Positions 31,709 through 42,947 of a stretch of DNA of 64,000 bases are shown piece after piece. Made by a program: the position numbers and the translations under genes. This DNA is from Lasioglossum baleicum. Its lineage: Eukaryota > Arthropoda > Insecta > Hymenoptera > Halictidae. The stretch's first letter is position 1. The number at the start of each line of letters is the position of its first letter. The stretch is taken from assembly GCF_051020765.1 (NCBI RefSeq), contig NW_027469083.1, positions 2,666,001 through 2,730,000 of the forward strand, read 5' to 3'. Under the pieces are notes generated by a model. That model was not told the DNA's origin. It searched no databases and was given only the letters and a program-made list of their open reading frames with translations.

Positions 31709-34683
31709 GACATCTGTAAGGAAAAAATAAAATCCAGGTCAGGTTAATTTTTATTAAAATTGATTATAAAAAAAGGTACCACAATTACGAATATAAAATT
31801 TCGCGCGCGCCAAAGAACTGTGTTTACGGATCCTTTAAATGGACACAAAATAAATGACCCCCGCCGATTATGAATACGTATTTCGAAAAAAAAAATTTTC
31901 TGTAAATGTTACGCGTTACACTTGTGTTATATGATTACGAAATATTGCAAAAAATCGATTGTCACGATAAAATTTTGGTAACAAAGGCGATTTAGATTGG
32001 GCGCCGAAAAAAGAAGGTTCGAGAAGAAGTATCAAAAGCTCTCATGATTTATTTAAACATATTTCAACGAATTGCAGCAATGTAGTACGTCATTTGTAAT
32101 GAAAGATTATTTGATGTTATAGGATCGGATTTTTCCAAGATCCCTGTTTCTGATCACAGACACTCTGTTAAACTGAAGCACTTCAATTTAACATGCACTA
32201 TTTCATATATTGGATGATTGCAAAAGCTCATACTCAATTTACCTCGTGAACTTGTCTGAAACTAAACGTGCAACTTCTACGGAAAAGGAAATCACAAGTT
32301 GTAAAATGTTCGGAGATAATTATAGAAAACAGAGTTACAGACTATATAATTGATTAATAAAACTGTTATTTATCCCAAATAGGGTACGAACTTTTGCAAA
32401 CACATTACTAATACATTACGTTTAGTAATACATTATTGGCTAACGATTGAAGGCTGTTAAAGGATCTGGTAAAGAATCATTGGTCATGGACTTTAGAAAA
32501 TGACGAAAAGATATTATATCTTAAATATAAACATATTATTAATATATTCAACGAAAAATATCCTGCATCGCTTATGGGAAGCAGTAGTTAGATTTTTTAA
32601 AAAATACTGTCCACACTTGGACATCAGTCAATTATACATATAGGGGAAAATTATAAAAAGATTTTCTTGTGGTCAAACAATGGATTATATGTACTTACTT
32701 AGACTACATTATCCTAACAACTAGTCAATTCACTCATAAGAGCACGTCAAGATAAAATTGACTAACATCTTACATTCTAATACATCTACTACGCCTCGAA
32801 GTTATTGAACCCACGCTCGCCACACTCTGCACTGGATTTCGAGGAATTTTTCGAACCACTCCAGTTTTGGTTCTGACGAAAGGAACAACTCTTCTCACCT
32901 GTGCAGGAATTATTAGATCCCTCTGTACAATCGTTCTCGGCTCATCCACATCTTCCCCTCGAAAACGTTCATTCATTATCCGCATTGCACGTTGCTTATG
33001 ATGCCTAGCGGTTTGCCTTAGGATCTTGTCCGCCCTACATACATTTAACCATTTCCGTGACACTTGAGCAGCGCAAAGCAGAGACTTAGGCTCCAACTTG
33101 CGTAGAATCAGCTGGGATATCTCCGGCGGGAGTTCAGAAATGAAATCCAACTTGGCAGGTTCCAGTAGTCCTAGCGCACGGAGGAAAGACCTGAAGAACT
33201 CCATGTTGCCGCTGCAGCGTCAGGATCTCTAATGATCTACTGTTCCAAATTTTGGGTTTATATACCCTTGGTTACGGTTGATCGCCTGTTCCGGTTCGGT
33301 GACCCGACCAATCAGGATCGAGCTCGGATGAATTTATGTTTGTCATTGTTATGTTAACTTGCTGTTGAGTGCACGCATCTGGACATAAATCGTTGAATTT
33401 GTTTGCCGTATATCAAACTCTAGGGAAATGTTTCTGTTTGGAATACCTTATGAAAATGTTTCATTTTGGAATACGCTATGAAATATGTAGATAACATAAA
33501 TTTACATCTTAAGATGTTTTCTTTCAATGACATAGGGAGTGGTATAGGTATGATGTTTAACCCACCGTCGGACGGAGCGGTTCTAGGAGATACATCAATC
33601 ACTATTTTGTGCAGTGTGATACATCCTTAAGCGGCGCGAACCCCTGGCCACTAGTAGCTTAATGTAAATGCTGTAATGCTGATTAGTTTTATATATCAGA
33701 GACACATTGTATTAACCCTCATACGCTCCTCAAGAATATTTTCCTCAATCCGCGAGTGGTTCGTAAGTCGGTCCGGATTGAGATCAGCTTGAGCCCAACG
33801 CTAGATTTCTAAAAACCGCGCGGAAATTGCGTAACAGCAACGGAGGAAATTAAGGGGCCGCCACACCGCTTAGGGAAACTAAATTCCTCAATTTCGAACA
33901 AATTTCGGATCTTATGGTTAGGACAGAGACGGAACGAAGCTAGCAGCCACTAGTGCGATAAAGATGGTACATTAGATAGAAGTCCAGACTTTGTAAACTC
34001 AAACGTCGAAAAAAACTTCTTTTTTATATTGATGTTCCCTGACACCCCCCCCCCCCCCGCGGAGAGGGGAAATTAGTTTAGATTGCCCCGAGGCCGACAA
34101 AATCCCCCGACCCGCTAGGTCATACCGGGAGTTTTGAGGGAATCAGAGTCAATCTCAGTCCTGAACTAAAAAGAGAGGAAATTCTGGTGGAGGACAGGCG
34201 CAAAGTTTAGTATTTTGTTCCTACCACCCCCGAGTAGGGTGTCATTTGAAAGAGCTCGGGAAGAGGTATTGAGCCTCATAGGCTAGGAGCGCCTCCGAGG
34301 TCATCCGAAGGGCGTATAGCGTTTCTCGTAAATTAGAAAAGTTCTGTATGTATTTGGAGTCGCGAGGGCATTAGGATCTCGATCCCGAGGTCAGAGTGGA
34401 GGTGCCTTTGACTTTGAAAATTCTGACAAAGCCAAAGGTCTTGGAAATCTTTTTCAGATTTTCAAGGTCAAGGTCAAGGTCAAAGGTGCAGGCGGGATCA
34501 GGAACCTCCCCCGAAGGTCGCCATATAAATTTGCGGTGTAGAGCGACAAAAAGTAGTGAAAAATGGCATAGAATAGGTTAATTTAGGAATTAAGGATTTA
34601 GGTTTTAGGCTGCGTGCGGATAGGAATAGTGTTAAACGGTTAGATTTAAGAGTGCGGTTTCAATGTTTCATATAGTTTGGATT
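31709..34683. repeat. F-box tandem repeat, unit 6 (2975 bp)
   Basis: Marked by ACGGATCCTTT and TACGTATTTCG in the left part (both also in the last, partial unit) and TTATATATC in the spacer. Poly-C of 14. Confidence 0.95.
32770..33204 (-). CDS. short F-box protein, array unit 6
   Basis: Intact copy with Leu42, Asp85. Confidence 0.85.
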   Translation of the reverse strand: MEFFRSFLRALGLLEPAKLDFISELPPEISQLILRKLEPKSLLCAAQVSRKWLNVCRADKILRQTARHHKQRAMRIMNERFRGEDVDEPRTIVQRDLIIPAQVRRVVPFVRTKTGVVRKIPRNPVQSVASVGSITSRRSRCIRM

Positions 34684-37656
34684 GACATCTGTAAGGAAAA
34701 AATAAAATCCAGGTCAGGTTAATTTTTATTAAAATTGATTATAAAAAAAGGTACCACAATTACGAATATAAAATTTCGCGCGCGCCAAAGAACTGTGTTT
34801 ACGGAACCTTTAAATGGACACAAAATAAATGACCCCCGCCGATTATGAATACGAAATTTCGAAAAAAAAATTTTTCTGTAAATGTTACGCGTTACACTTG
34901 TGTTATATGAATACGAAATATTGCAAAAAATCGATTGTCACGATAAAATTTTGGTAACAAAGGCGATCTAGATTGGGCGCCGAAAAAAGAAGGTTCGAGA
35001 AGAAGTATCAAAAGCTCTCATGATTTATTTAAACATATTTCAACGAATTGCAGCAATGTAGTACGTCATTTGTAATGAAAGATTATTTGATGTTATAGGA
35101 TCGGATTTTTCCAAGATCCCTGTTTCTGATCACAGACACTCTGTTAAACTGAAGCACTTCAATTTAACATGCACTATTTCATGTATTGGATGATTGCAAA
35201 AGCTCATACTCAATTTACCTCGTGAACTTGTCTGAAACTAAACGTGCAACTTCTACGGAAAAGGAAATCACAAGTTGTAAAATGTTCGGAGATAATTATA
35301 GAAAACAGAGTTACAGACTATATAATTGATTAATAAAACTGTTATTTATCCCAAATAGGGTACGAACTTTTGCAAACACATTACTAATACATTACGTTTA
35401 GTAATACATTATTGGCTAACGATTGAAGGCTGTTAAAGGATCTGGTAAAGAATCATTGGTCATGGACTTTAGAAAATGACGAAAAGATATTATATCTTAA
35501 ATATAAACATATTATTAATATATTCAACGAAAAATATCCTGCATCGCTTATGGGAAGCAGTAGTTAGATTTTTTAAAAAATACTGTCCACACTTGGACAT
35601 CAGTCAATTATACATATAGGGGAAAATTATAAAAAGATTTTCTTGTGGTCAAACAATGGATTATATGTACTTACTTAGACTACATTATCCTAACAACTAG
35701 TCAATTCACTCATAAGAGCACGTCAAGATAAAATTGACTAACATCTTACATTCTAATACATCTACTACGCCTCGAAGTTATTGAACCCACGCTCGCCACA
35801 CTCTGCACTGGATTTCGAGGAATTTTTCGAACCACTCCAGTTTTGGTTCTGACGAAAGGAACAACTCTTCTCACCTGTGCAGGAATTATTAGATCCCTCT
35901 GTACAATCGTTCTCGGCTCATCCACATCTTCCCCTCGAAAACGTTCATTCATTATCCGCATTGCACGTTGCTTATGATGCCTAGCGGTTTGCCTTAGGAT
36001 CTTGTCCGCCCTACATACATTTAACCATTTCCGTGACACTTGAGCAGCGCAAAGCAGAGACTTAGGCTCCAACTTGCGTAGAATCAGCTGGGATATCTCC
36101 GGCGGGAGTTCAGAAATGAAATCCAACTTGGCAGGTTCCAGTAGTCCTAGCGCACGGAGGAAAGACCTGAAGAACTCCATGTTGCCGCTGCAGCGTCAGG
36201 ATCTCGAATGATCTACTGTTCCAAATTTTGGGTTTATATACCCTTGGTTACGGTTGATCGCCTGTTCCGGTTCGGTGACCCGACCAATCAGGATCGAGCT
36301 CGGATGAATTTATGTTTGTCATTGTTATGTTAACTTGCTGTTGAGTGCACGCATCTGGACATAAATCGTTGAATTTGTTTGCCGTATATCAAACTCTAGG
36401 GAAATGTTTCTGTTTGGAATACCTTATGAAAATGTTTCATTTTGGAATACGCTATGAAATATGTAGATAACATAAATTTACATCTTAAGATGTTTTCTTT
36501 CAATGACATAGGGAGTGGTATAGGTATGATGTTTAACCCACCGTCGGACGGAGCGGTTCTAGGAGATACATCAATCACTATTTTGTGCAGTGTGATACAT
36601 CCTTAAGCGGCGCGAACCCCTGGCCACTAGTAGCTTAATGTAAATGCTGTAATGCTGATTAGTTTTATATATCAGAGACACATTGTATTAACCCTCATAC
36701 GCTCCTCAAGAATATTTTCCTCAATCCGCGAGTGGTTCGTAAGTCGGTCCGGATTGAGATCAGCTTGAGCCCAACGCTAGATTTCTAAAAACCGCGCGGA
36801 AATTGCGTAACAGCAACGGAGGAAATTAAGGGGCCGCCACACCGCTTAGGGAAACTAAATTCCTCAATTTCGAACAAATTTCGGATCTTATGGTTAGGAC
36901 AGAGACGGAACGAAGCTAGCAGCCACTAGTGCGATAAAGATGGTACATTAGATAGAAGTCCAGACTTTGTAAACTCAAACGTCGAAAAAAACTTCTTTTT
37001 TATATTGATGTTCCCTGACACCCCCCCCCCCGCGGAGAGGGGAAATTAGTTTAGATTGCCCCGAGGCCGACAAAATCCCCCGACCCGCTAGGTCATACCG
37101 GGAGTTTAGAGGGAATCAGAGTCAATCTCAGTCCTGAACTAAAAAGAGAGGAAATTCTGGTGGAGGACAGGCGCAAAGTTTAGTATTTTGTTCCTACCAC
37201 CCCCGAGTAGGGTGTCATTTGAAAGAGCTCGGGAAGAGGTATTGAGCCTCATAGGCTAGGAGCGCCTCCGAGGTCATCCGAAGGGCGTATAGCGTTTCTC
37301 GTAAATTAGAAAAGTTCTGTATGTATTTGGAGTCGCGAGGGCATTAGGATCTCGATCCCGAGGTCAGAGTGGAGGTGCCTTTGACTTTGAAAATTCTGAC
37401 AAAGCCAAAGGTCTTGGAAATCTTTTTCAGATTTTCAAGGTCAAGGTCAAGGTCAAAGGTGCAGGCGGGATCAGGAACCTCCCCCGAAGGTCGCCATATA
37501 AATTTGCGGTGTAGAGCGACAAAAAGTAGTGAAAAATGGCATAGAATAGGTTAATTTAGCAATTAAGGATTTAGGTTTTAGGCTGCGTGCGGATAGGAAT
37601 AGTGTTAAACGGTTAGATTTAAGAGTGCGGTTTCAATATTTCATATAGTTTGGATT
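34684..37656. repeat. F-box tandem repeat, unit 7 (2973 bp)
   Basis: Shares GAATACG and TTTTTCTG-type variants near its start with unit 1 and with the first unit after copy B. Poly-C of 11. It ends at the TSD of Polinton copy B. Confidence 0.95.
35746..36180 (-). CDS. short F-box protein, array unit 7
   Basis: Intact copy with Leu42, Asp85; same protein as units 4 and 6. Confidence 0.85.
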   Translation of the reverse strand: MEFFRSFLRALGLLEPAKLDFISELPPEISQLILRKLEPKSLLCAAQVSRKWLNVCRADKILRQTARHHKQRAMRIMNERFRGEDVDEPRTIVQRDLIIPAQVRRVVPFVRTKTGVVRKIPRNPVQSVASVGSITSRRSRCIRM

Positions 37657-37662
37657 GACATC
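37657..37662. repeat. target site duplication, left of copy B
   Basis: GACATC directly before the Polinton AGTAGTG end, repeated at 56265-56270. The uninterrupted unit has one GACATC here. The same hexamer follows copy A at 16845-16850. Confidence 0.95.
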
Positions 37663-38116
37663 AGTAGTGTACCTATGGGGATTCTAACTCAGGAAGTGAA
37701 TTTCCGTTGTCGTGAAATAGCGTTCGGCTCTGACGCGTGGCGCCATCTTGATTTCTTGCGGTTTTCCTTATCATTATCATTTCCTTATGATTTCCGACGC
37801 GCCTTGCGGTTTTCCTTATCGTTATCATTTCCGGTGCCGTCTTTGTTTCCTTATCTTTTTCCGCGTTTTATTATTCTGTAAATATTATGTAGGTCAATCT
37901 TTTGGGTGGGGGAACACATTGTGTCTTGCAAGGATCGATTGATGGGGTCATCGTCCTTGTGGTTTTCCTTATCTTTTCCGGACCTAATTAGTTGCAATAT
38001 TATGTGAAGCAATTTCCTTATCATGTTCGGTGAGGATTATATCATGTCTTTACGGGAAAGAGAGAGAGACTTTTATTTCTCTTAGGAGCATATGATTGTA
38101 GAAGAGGTATTTCTAT
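37663..38116. repeat. left terminal inverted repeat of copy B (454 bp)
   Basis: Reverse complement of 55811-56264 with no obvious mismatch on reading. It contains repeated TTTCCTTATC motifs. The ORFs at 37675-37942 run within it and are not genes. Confidence 0.92.
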
Positions 38117-38527
38117 TGTGAGAATAATAAAGCCAGGGGAACCACCCTGGTCCAGAATTGGTATAGACTTTTTTTCTCTTAGGAGTATATGATTGTAGAA
38201 GAGGTATCCTCTGATTATTTTCTACCAAGTTAAAAACTGTAAGAGAGAGATTCGATGCAATTATAGCTCTGTTTTATCAAAAAACAGAGAGAGGTTTTAT
38301 TGTAGCGATCTCTCTTATGGTTTTACTTCAGCATTTAATCTTGCGTTTTTAATTATGCTTAAAATCTAAACCGCTGTTTTGTGCAGCTGCAAGACGTAAT
38401 TATCGCGCTGTTTCATAAAACAGTGAGAAAGGTCCTATTGTAATAATTTTTCTCTTATGGTTTTGCATTTCCTTCCTCATTTATATCGCGCTGTTTCTAC
38501 CGGTGTTTAAAAGGAGGCGACGGTCAA
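38117..38527. repeat. left subterminal region with repeated hairpin modules
   Basis: Non-coding. CTCTTAGGAG.ATATGATTGTAG occurs near 38078 and 38178. Two related ~60 bp modules (about 38268-38330 and 38408-38466) each contain a CTGTTTT...AAAACAG hairpin followed by CTCTTATGGTTTT. TTTAAAA near 38505 precedes the first gene. Confidence 0.55.
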
Positions 38528-38883
38528 ATGCATTTTCAGTTTGCAATCATGTTGAGTATAATGGTGCCACGAGAGCCACGTTTCGTGGTCGTTGACAAAA
38601 ATCTGTCATTAAACGAGCTGTTGAGCGTGCTGGTAAGTATCGTGTGTTCATCACTGTGTTATCGTGAAATATATTTTTCAAACAAAATTTACACTGTACG
38701 TTTATCTTACAGACATTTGATACAAACTACGAACGGTGCGTGTTTATTCGCGGTTGGCGATTAAATATGCGTCGCTGTCGCGAGGAGGTGGAGGAGTGGG
38801 ATGGGGAGTTCGTTACATCAATTGCAACGTTATTTGAGTGGCAAGTATTATTTATTTTTTTACAATACAAGATTAAATATTAA
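38528..38883 (+). CDS. hypothetical small spliced protein next to left TIR
   Basis: Exon 1 is 38528-38632 and exon 2 is 38713-38883, joined in phase 0 across an 80 bp intron (CTG|GTAAGT...TTATCTTACAG|ACA). The product would be 91 aa with a charged middle (RRCREEVEEWDGEF). A second, GC-AG intron (38841-38905, GCAAGT...TTTCAG) could give a shorter Cys-containing end that overlaps the BIR gene's last exon on the other strand. No domain recognised. Reading it unspliced gives a 78-codon frame of poor composition after codon 35, which favours splicing. Confidence 0.45.
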
Positions 38884-38901
38884 AAATAATGTTTTTTTCT
38901 T

Positions 38902-39380
38902 TCAGTGGTCCGGACTGCTAGTTTGCTGCTGCATTTCTCTCAAAAATCTGTGCATACGTGGTTTCTGGGTGTCTTCCTAAATAAATATTTTTTTAATTTA
39001 TAAAAACATTTCTTAATTAATTTTCTTTTAAAAAAAATTTTTTTTACCTGGTATCCGCACACGTCTATCCCTCTCGGTTGTGGCGTTATTGCGCTAGGGT
39101 TAGCTCCGATCGGTACGTTACCACAGTTCGCCCCGTGAACGTATCCGCAGCATCTGGACCAGATGCGGTGCTCATTCATGGGAACGTCGCCATCTTTCCA
39201 TCGATGCAGCATTATACCACATTCGAAGCATTTGACGAGATCTTCGTCGCACAAGGAGAAAAATCCTGCGGCTGCGAGGTCTTCAGGTTTGACGATGTGT
39301 GAATAACGCCATGAACGGAAAGTTTGGAGTCTGTCGCGCTCGAGACGCAAATCAGGTGTGGGGTCCGGTATCTCAATCAT
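38902..39380 (-). CDS. single-BIR inhibitor-of-apoptosis-like protein (spliced)
   Basis: Residues 17-83 form a BIR domain: FRSW near the start, LAAAGF at 35-40, and zinc ligands Cys51-x2-Cys54, His71 and Cys77/78 within CFECG...W..GD.P..EH. BIR proteins bind caspases or pro-death factors; viruses carry them to block host apoptosis. Exon 1 is 39380-39048, intron 39047-38977 (CAG|GTAAAA...TATTTAG) and exon 2 is 38976-38902, for 135 aa. No RING domain follows, so it is not a ubiquitin-ligase IAP. The unspliced frame runs into a Lys/Phe-rich tail typical of read-through. It is probably host-derived and captured by the element. Confidence 0.85.
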
Positions 39381-39414
39381 TTTTTTTTTTAAAACGCTGG
39401 GTGAAAGAAGTGAG

Positions 39415-39948
39415 TTACGTTTTTTTTATATAATTGTTTAGCCATGCTCGAAATGTTTGCACTTCGCGCAGACAGCAATGGTACGGTTTTGAAGAGCGTT
39501 TTGTCCAACAGTGAAGTTTACACGGTACGTGAGCAGTTCGGTACATGGGATCGTGGACTAATACATCGTATTTTGGACATCCTAAATTTTCCAAATTTAT
39601 CGAGTTTATTTCTAATTTTCGAAGGATGTCTCTCTCGAAACACCCACCTTTGTACGCTACGACGGGATTCGCGTGATCGCGCACAAAATTGCGTATAACA
39701 TCGAACACGTCGTTCTGTTGATATTTTTCATAGCCGAAATCGATAAATGGAATCCCGTGTACAAAATTGCTTACGTACCGTGTCGACTTTTTGTCAGCAT
39801 CTGATAAACGATGAAAGTTTATTCCCAAACGAAATTCAGCGAGTTCGAACGAGCCGTCGTAAACATTGATAATGGCTAATTCTTTGCATAAAAATTTTCT
39901 CTCGACAATGAATCCATCCATGTCAATGATTTGGGTGATTTGAGCCAT
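39415..39948 (-). CDS. Polinton-associated conserved protein, possible exonuclease-like fold
   Basis: 177 aa, starting IIDMDGFIVERKFL. Later segments VAYKGGCFERDIL (near 98) and HCCLREVQTFRAWL (near 157) recall motifs II and III of DEDDh exonucleases, with motif I as DMDG. The usual DxE and H-x4-D residues are altered, so the fold is a guess and activity doubtful. I recognise the protein as a frequent companion of arthropod mobile elements, without known function. A 62 bp intron (39949-40010, GTAAGT...TTTAG) abuts the ATG, and TATATATA lies at 40077-40084 upstream. Confidence 0.55.
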   Translation of the reverse strand: MAQITQIIDMDGFIVERKFLCKELAIINVYDGSFELAEFRLGINFHRLSDADKKSTRYVSNFVHGIPFIDFGYEKYQQNDVFDVIRNFVRDHANPVVAYKGGCFERDILRKLEINSINLENLGCPKYDVLVHDPMYRTAHVPCKLHCWTKRSSKPYHCCLREVQTFRAWLNNYIKKT

Positions 39949-40010
39949 CTAAATAAAAAATGTTTTCTAACCAATGATTGATTTCTGTATAAAATAAAAA
40001 TTGTACTTAC
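39949..40010 (-). other. probable 5'-UTR intron of 177-aa gene
   Basis: The donor CACG|GTAAGT starts at 40010 and the acceptor TTTATTTAG ends at 39949, directly before ATG 39948. An alternative acceptor TTATACAG lies inside. Confidence 0.55.
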
Positions 40011-40076
40011 CGTGAAATGGAGCGAAGATCACACGTTCGCTGAATAACGACGACTGTGGGAGAGAGTCATCTATAG

Positions 40077-40084
40077 TATATATA
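40077..40084 (-). promoter_or_regulatory. TATA box of 177-aa gene
   Basis: TATATATA on the minus strand, about 70 bp upstream of the 5'-UTR intron donor, which leaves room for a short untranslated first exon. Confidence 0.45.
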
Positions 40085-40232
40085 ATACCCCCACCACTAT
40101 ACTTATCGGTGTGAAAATAAATATGGAGGAGATTTTTTGTTTATTCGATTAATAAAAAGATGTTTTTCCATTGTTTATTTATTAAAAGATTCATTTTCAC
40201 ATTTATTCGATTAAAATATTGTTAACGGTAGT

Positions 40233-41477
40233 TTAAATAATTTTTCGCACAATGTTCGTCAATGGATTGTACTCCACGATGCAGTCGTGTATCATCAAGC
40301 AGTATGCGGTTGTCGAGGGGGCAATGTTGGCTCGACATTCGAATTCGATTCGCACGTCGATCGTGGCATTTTTCAGCGCTTCGTTTTGCCGAGAACAATC
40401 GAGAACGATGAATGGACCGTATTTCAGGAAATCTATGACGTTGAGTAGCGCCTCGCCGTTTCCATAGTATGATTCTTGGAATTTTGTATACATATCGTAG
40501 AGCAGCGCGTATTTGTCTTTTTCGAAATCAACATTTAGATCATCGTACGGATAGGTTTCCGAATTCAAGTAGAGCCGAATATTGGCTAATGCGCAATGAT
40601 CGAAATGCGTAGCTGTTTTCGTTAAATTATTCTTTCGCGCGGTTTGTAAAGCGAATATCACGTATCGCGGTTTTTCCATTTGCGGAGCTGTTTTTATGGC
40701 CCATGTGTGCTTCGTAGTCGCCTGGAGCAGAGGATACTCGTACAGTTCCCATGATCGAAAGCTCATATCGATCGGCTTGTCGTTGCCCAGAATACGTAAC
40801 ATCGACAGCTTATTTATTTCATCCAACGTGACGTGTGGCATTCGCCATTGAATTTTGTATAGATCCAGAACGGGTTTCGCATTTTCGGAAGAACTGTACA
40901 ACGCGTTTGTGTTGGTACGCGAGCGAATTAAAATCAATTCGTGGCGGGCGTTTATTACAACGCGTTTGTAGTCTTCGCAGAAGCCCAATAACATGCTCAT
41001 AGGTATGCAAAAGTTGAAGTTTATCGCCGCTGTGGTTGTCGCGGTTTTCCTCTGCGCCTCGGTGTTATGCGTCCAGCCCGCGTTGGATAACGCGCTGCTT
41101 CTCGTCGTGGACAGGCTCACGTAGTTCTTCAGAGTCGTTGTAGTACCAGGATTTCTGGACCGATCGATTTCAACGCCGTTCAATTCGTAGCGTATTTCCT
41201 CGAACATAAACGCAACGGCATTGTTATCGAGAGCCGCCGATTCGATTGTTGATCCCGCTGGTAATTCAAGTTTCCCAGGCAAACTAAGTTTTCCCTCGAC
41301 GTATAGGAAGCTTCTGCACGGGAGCGTGTACAAGTCTTGCTGTTGAATTGGTATGCGTATCTCATCGTTGTTTTCAAACGTTGTGTTGGCATATGGATTG
41401 TATGTGTGCAGCTCGATCTTCGTTATTCGATTGTCGAAGATCGGCGCTTCGGAGATGCTCAAAATGTCCTCGAACAT
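40233..41477 (-). CDS. MCP: Polinton major capsid protein (double jelly-roll)
   Basis: 414 aa from ATG 41477; the open frame extends to a GTG at 41507, which is unlikely. It forms the hexon-like trimers of Polinton/adintovirus-type particles. The N-terminus has the family pattern YNPYANTTFE...IRIPI.QQD.YTLP.RS.LY.EG, then MFEEIRYELNGVEID near residue 95, and KYALLYDMY plus FLKYGPFIVLDCSRQ toward the C-terminus, consistent with known Polinton MCPs. The order MCP, mCP, PRO downstream supports the call. The frame is intact. The corresponding gene of copy A is outside the window. Confidence 0.85.
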   Translation of the reverse strand: MFEDILSISEAPIFDNRITKIELHTYNPYANTTFENNDEIRIPIQQQDLYTLPCRSFLYVEGKLSLPGKLELPAGSTIESAALDNNAVAFMFEEIRYELNGVEIDRSRNPGTTTTLKNYVSLSTTRSSALSNAGWTHNTEAQRKTATTTAAINFNFCIPMSMLLGFCEDYKRVVINARHELILIRSRTNTNALYSSSENAKPVLDLYKIQWRMPHVTLDEINKLSMLRILGNDKPIDMSFRSWELYEYPLLQATTKHTWAIKTAPQMEKPRYVIFALQTARKNNLTKTATHFDHCALANIRLYLNSETYPYDDLNVDFEKDKYALLYDMYTKFQESYYGNGEALLNVIDFLKYGPFIVLDCSRQNEALKNATIDVRIEFECRANIAPSTTAYCLMIHDCIVEYNPLTNIVRKII

Positions 41478-41621
41478 GGTGAAAAAAACACTTTTTTCCT
41501 CTTTCACTTGTTTTTAACAACGAATCCCAAAGATTTCAGATACTCTGCGTTTCTCGCGGTCAGTTTTTTACACTCGTTTGGTTTCTTATGAATTGATGTG
41601 TTCTTCTTCAAGGTCGTATTG

Positions 41622-42356
41622 TTATGAATTAACATTGCTTCGTCGCATGTGTAGTCGTACCGTGATTTCTTCACCGCGAAAATCGATCAAACGTCCGGCT
41701 TGGTCCACGATGCGAATCGTTAAATCATCGATTGCTCGCACAACGATTGGAAGGTAAATGACTCGCGTGGGCGTTTCGGACAATTTATACCCCGGCGGTA
41801 CCTTGGGCGCGAACTCATGTATCGTGTGAACGAGTTTGCCGTTGTCGTACGATCCGGTGGTTACGTTACATTCTACTCGAATGATGTTCACGTTAATGAT
41901 ATTCACAGGCGCGTTCGATGCGTGCCACGTGTTCGGCGATAAAACGCGGTTCGCGGAAAATCCCAGAATGGACCCCACGCTGTGAGGCTTCGCAAAGTTT
42001 ATCCGAAACTTGCTGATAATTTCGCTTTTCATGGTGTTGTTGTTAGCCTGCAGGACCAGCGGATATTCATTATCGGCATCTTTGAGAGGATATCGCGTGC
42101 GTATTTCATGCCTCAAGTACGCGTTTATCGCTTCCAATTCGTACGAGCCGTCGGGGATGATGATCTCTTCGTCTCTGTCGCCGAAGTAGAATAGATTGTT
42201 ACCGATGCTAGCGCTGATGTTCGGTATCGTGTAATAAGTTTGCAAATCGAGCAATCCCAGCTCGTATTCGTCGTTGTCCAGATTTATAGGTGGAAAGTGC
42301 TGAGACGACAGAATGCTGCTTCTTCCCGACAACGTGAACGTGAATGACCTTTGCAT
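41622..42356 (-). CDS. mCP: Polinton minor capsid (penton) protein
   Basis: 244 aa from ATG 42356, two bases after the protease stop. Beta-rich sequence with YELGLLDLQTYYTIPNI near residue 33, DGSYELEAINAYL near 70 and SVGSILGF near 130, a pattern shared by Polinton penton-like proteins (single jelly roll). The position between MCP and the protease is the usual one. Intact. Confidence 0.72.
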   Translation of the reverse strand: MQRSFTFTLSGRSSILSSQHFPPINLDNDEYELGLLDLQTYYTIPNISASIGNNLFYFGDRDEEIIIPDGSYELEAINAYLRHEIRTRYPLKDADNEYPLVLQANNNTMKSEIISKFRINFAKPHSVGSILGFSANRVLSPNTWHASNAPVNIINVNIIRVECNVTTGSYDNGKLVHTIHEFAPKVPPGYKLSETPTRVIYLPIVVRAIDDLTIRIVDQAGRLIDFRGEEITVRLHMRRSNVNS

Positions 42357-42358
42357 CT

Positions 42359-42947
42359 TTACGACTCGCGGAGAAATTTCACACACAGTTGTCCGCACAC
42401 GCTTTCGTCGTAGTTTTGAAAACGTCTGTGATTATACGAGATTGTCGCGTTCGCGCCAAAGTAGCGAATCAACTCGACCGGCGGGCGAAGATTCCCAAAA
42501 CTATCGAAGTATTTGACACGCGAGCCGTGTTTTATGTATGCAACCCAGTGCGTTCCGGGTCCGCGACTATTATCTAGATTGACGATACCTCGCTCGTTTA
42601 CCCATGCGCGTTCCGGCAAATTGTCACGCATAAAAACCCCGCGAAAATGTGGTAATCTTTCACACGCTGTCGTCAATTCGACGTCCGTCGTCGTGTTGTC
42701 TTTCTTTTTTTTTTTTTCTCTTAACCTTCCTCAAGCCTTCTCCACGCGTATACGGCGCGAGACGTAACCCGCGACCCTCCATGGTGCGATTGTGTCGCTC
42801 GGCTTCTTGCAATTGTTTCTTCGCGGCTTTCGCGGCGTTTATAGCTTTTACTACTCCCGCGGCGCCGCCCGTCAATGCTCCGATAGCTGACAAAGCGGGC
42901 AACAGCAGCGGTAGAAAACCACCGCGTTTGGCGATTGGGAGAATTCG
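42359..42947 (-). pseudogene. PRO: core/adenain-like protease, frame broken in copy B
   Basis: Same gene as 622-1209, but the T run at 42705-42717 has 13 bases where copy A has 12. The lysine-run frame from the core part therefore ends shortly after, and the protease part, with all four catalytic residues preserved, is in another frame (42359-42676) without a good ATG. The two halves are otherwise unchanged. A homopolymer length error in the assembly is possible. Confidence 0.8.

Noticed and set aside
37675..37942. Frames in the left TIR, repeated inverted at 55985-56252
   Set aside because: Translation of the iterated TTTCCTTATC motifs; terminal repeat sequence, not genes.
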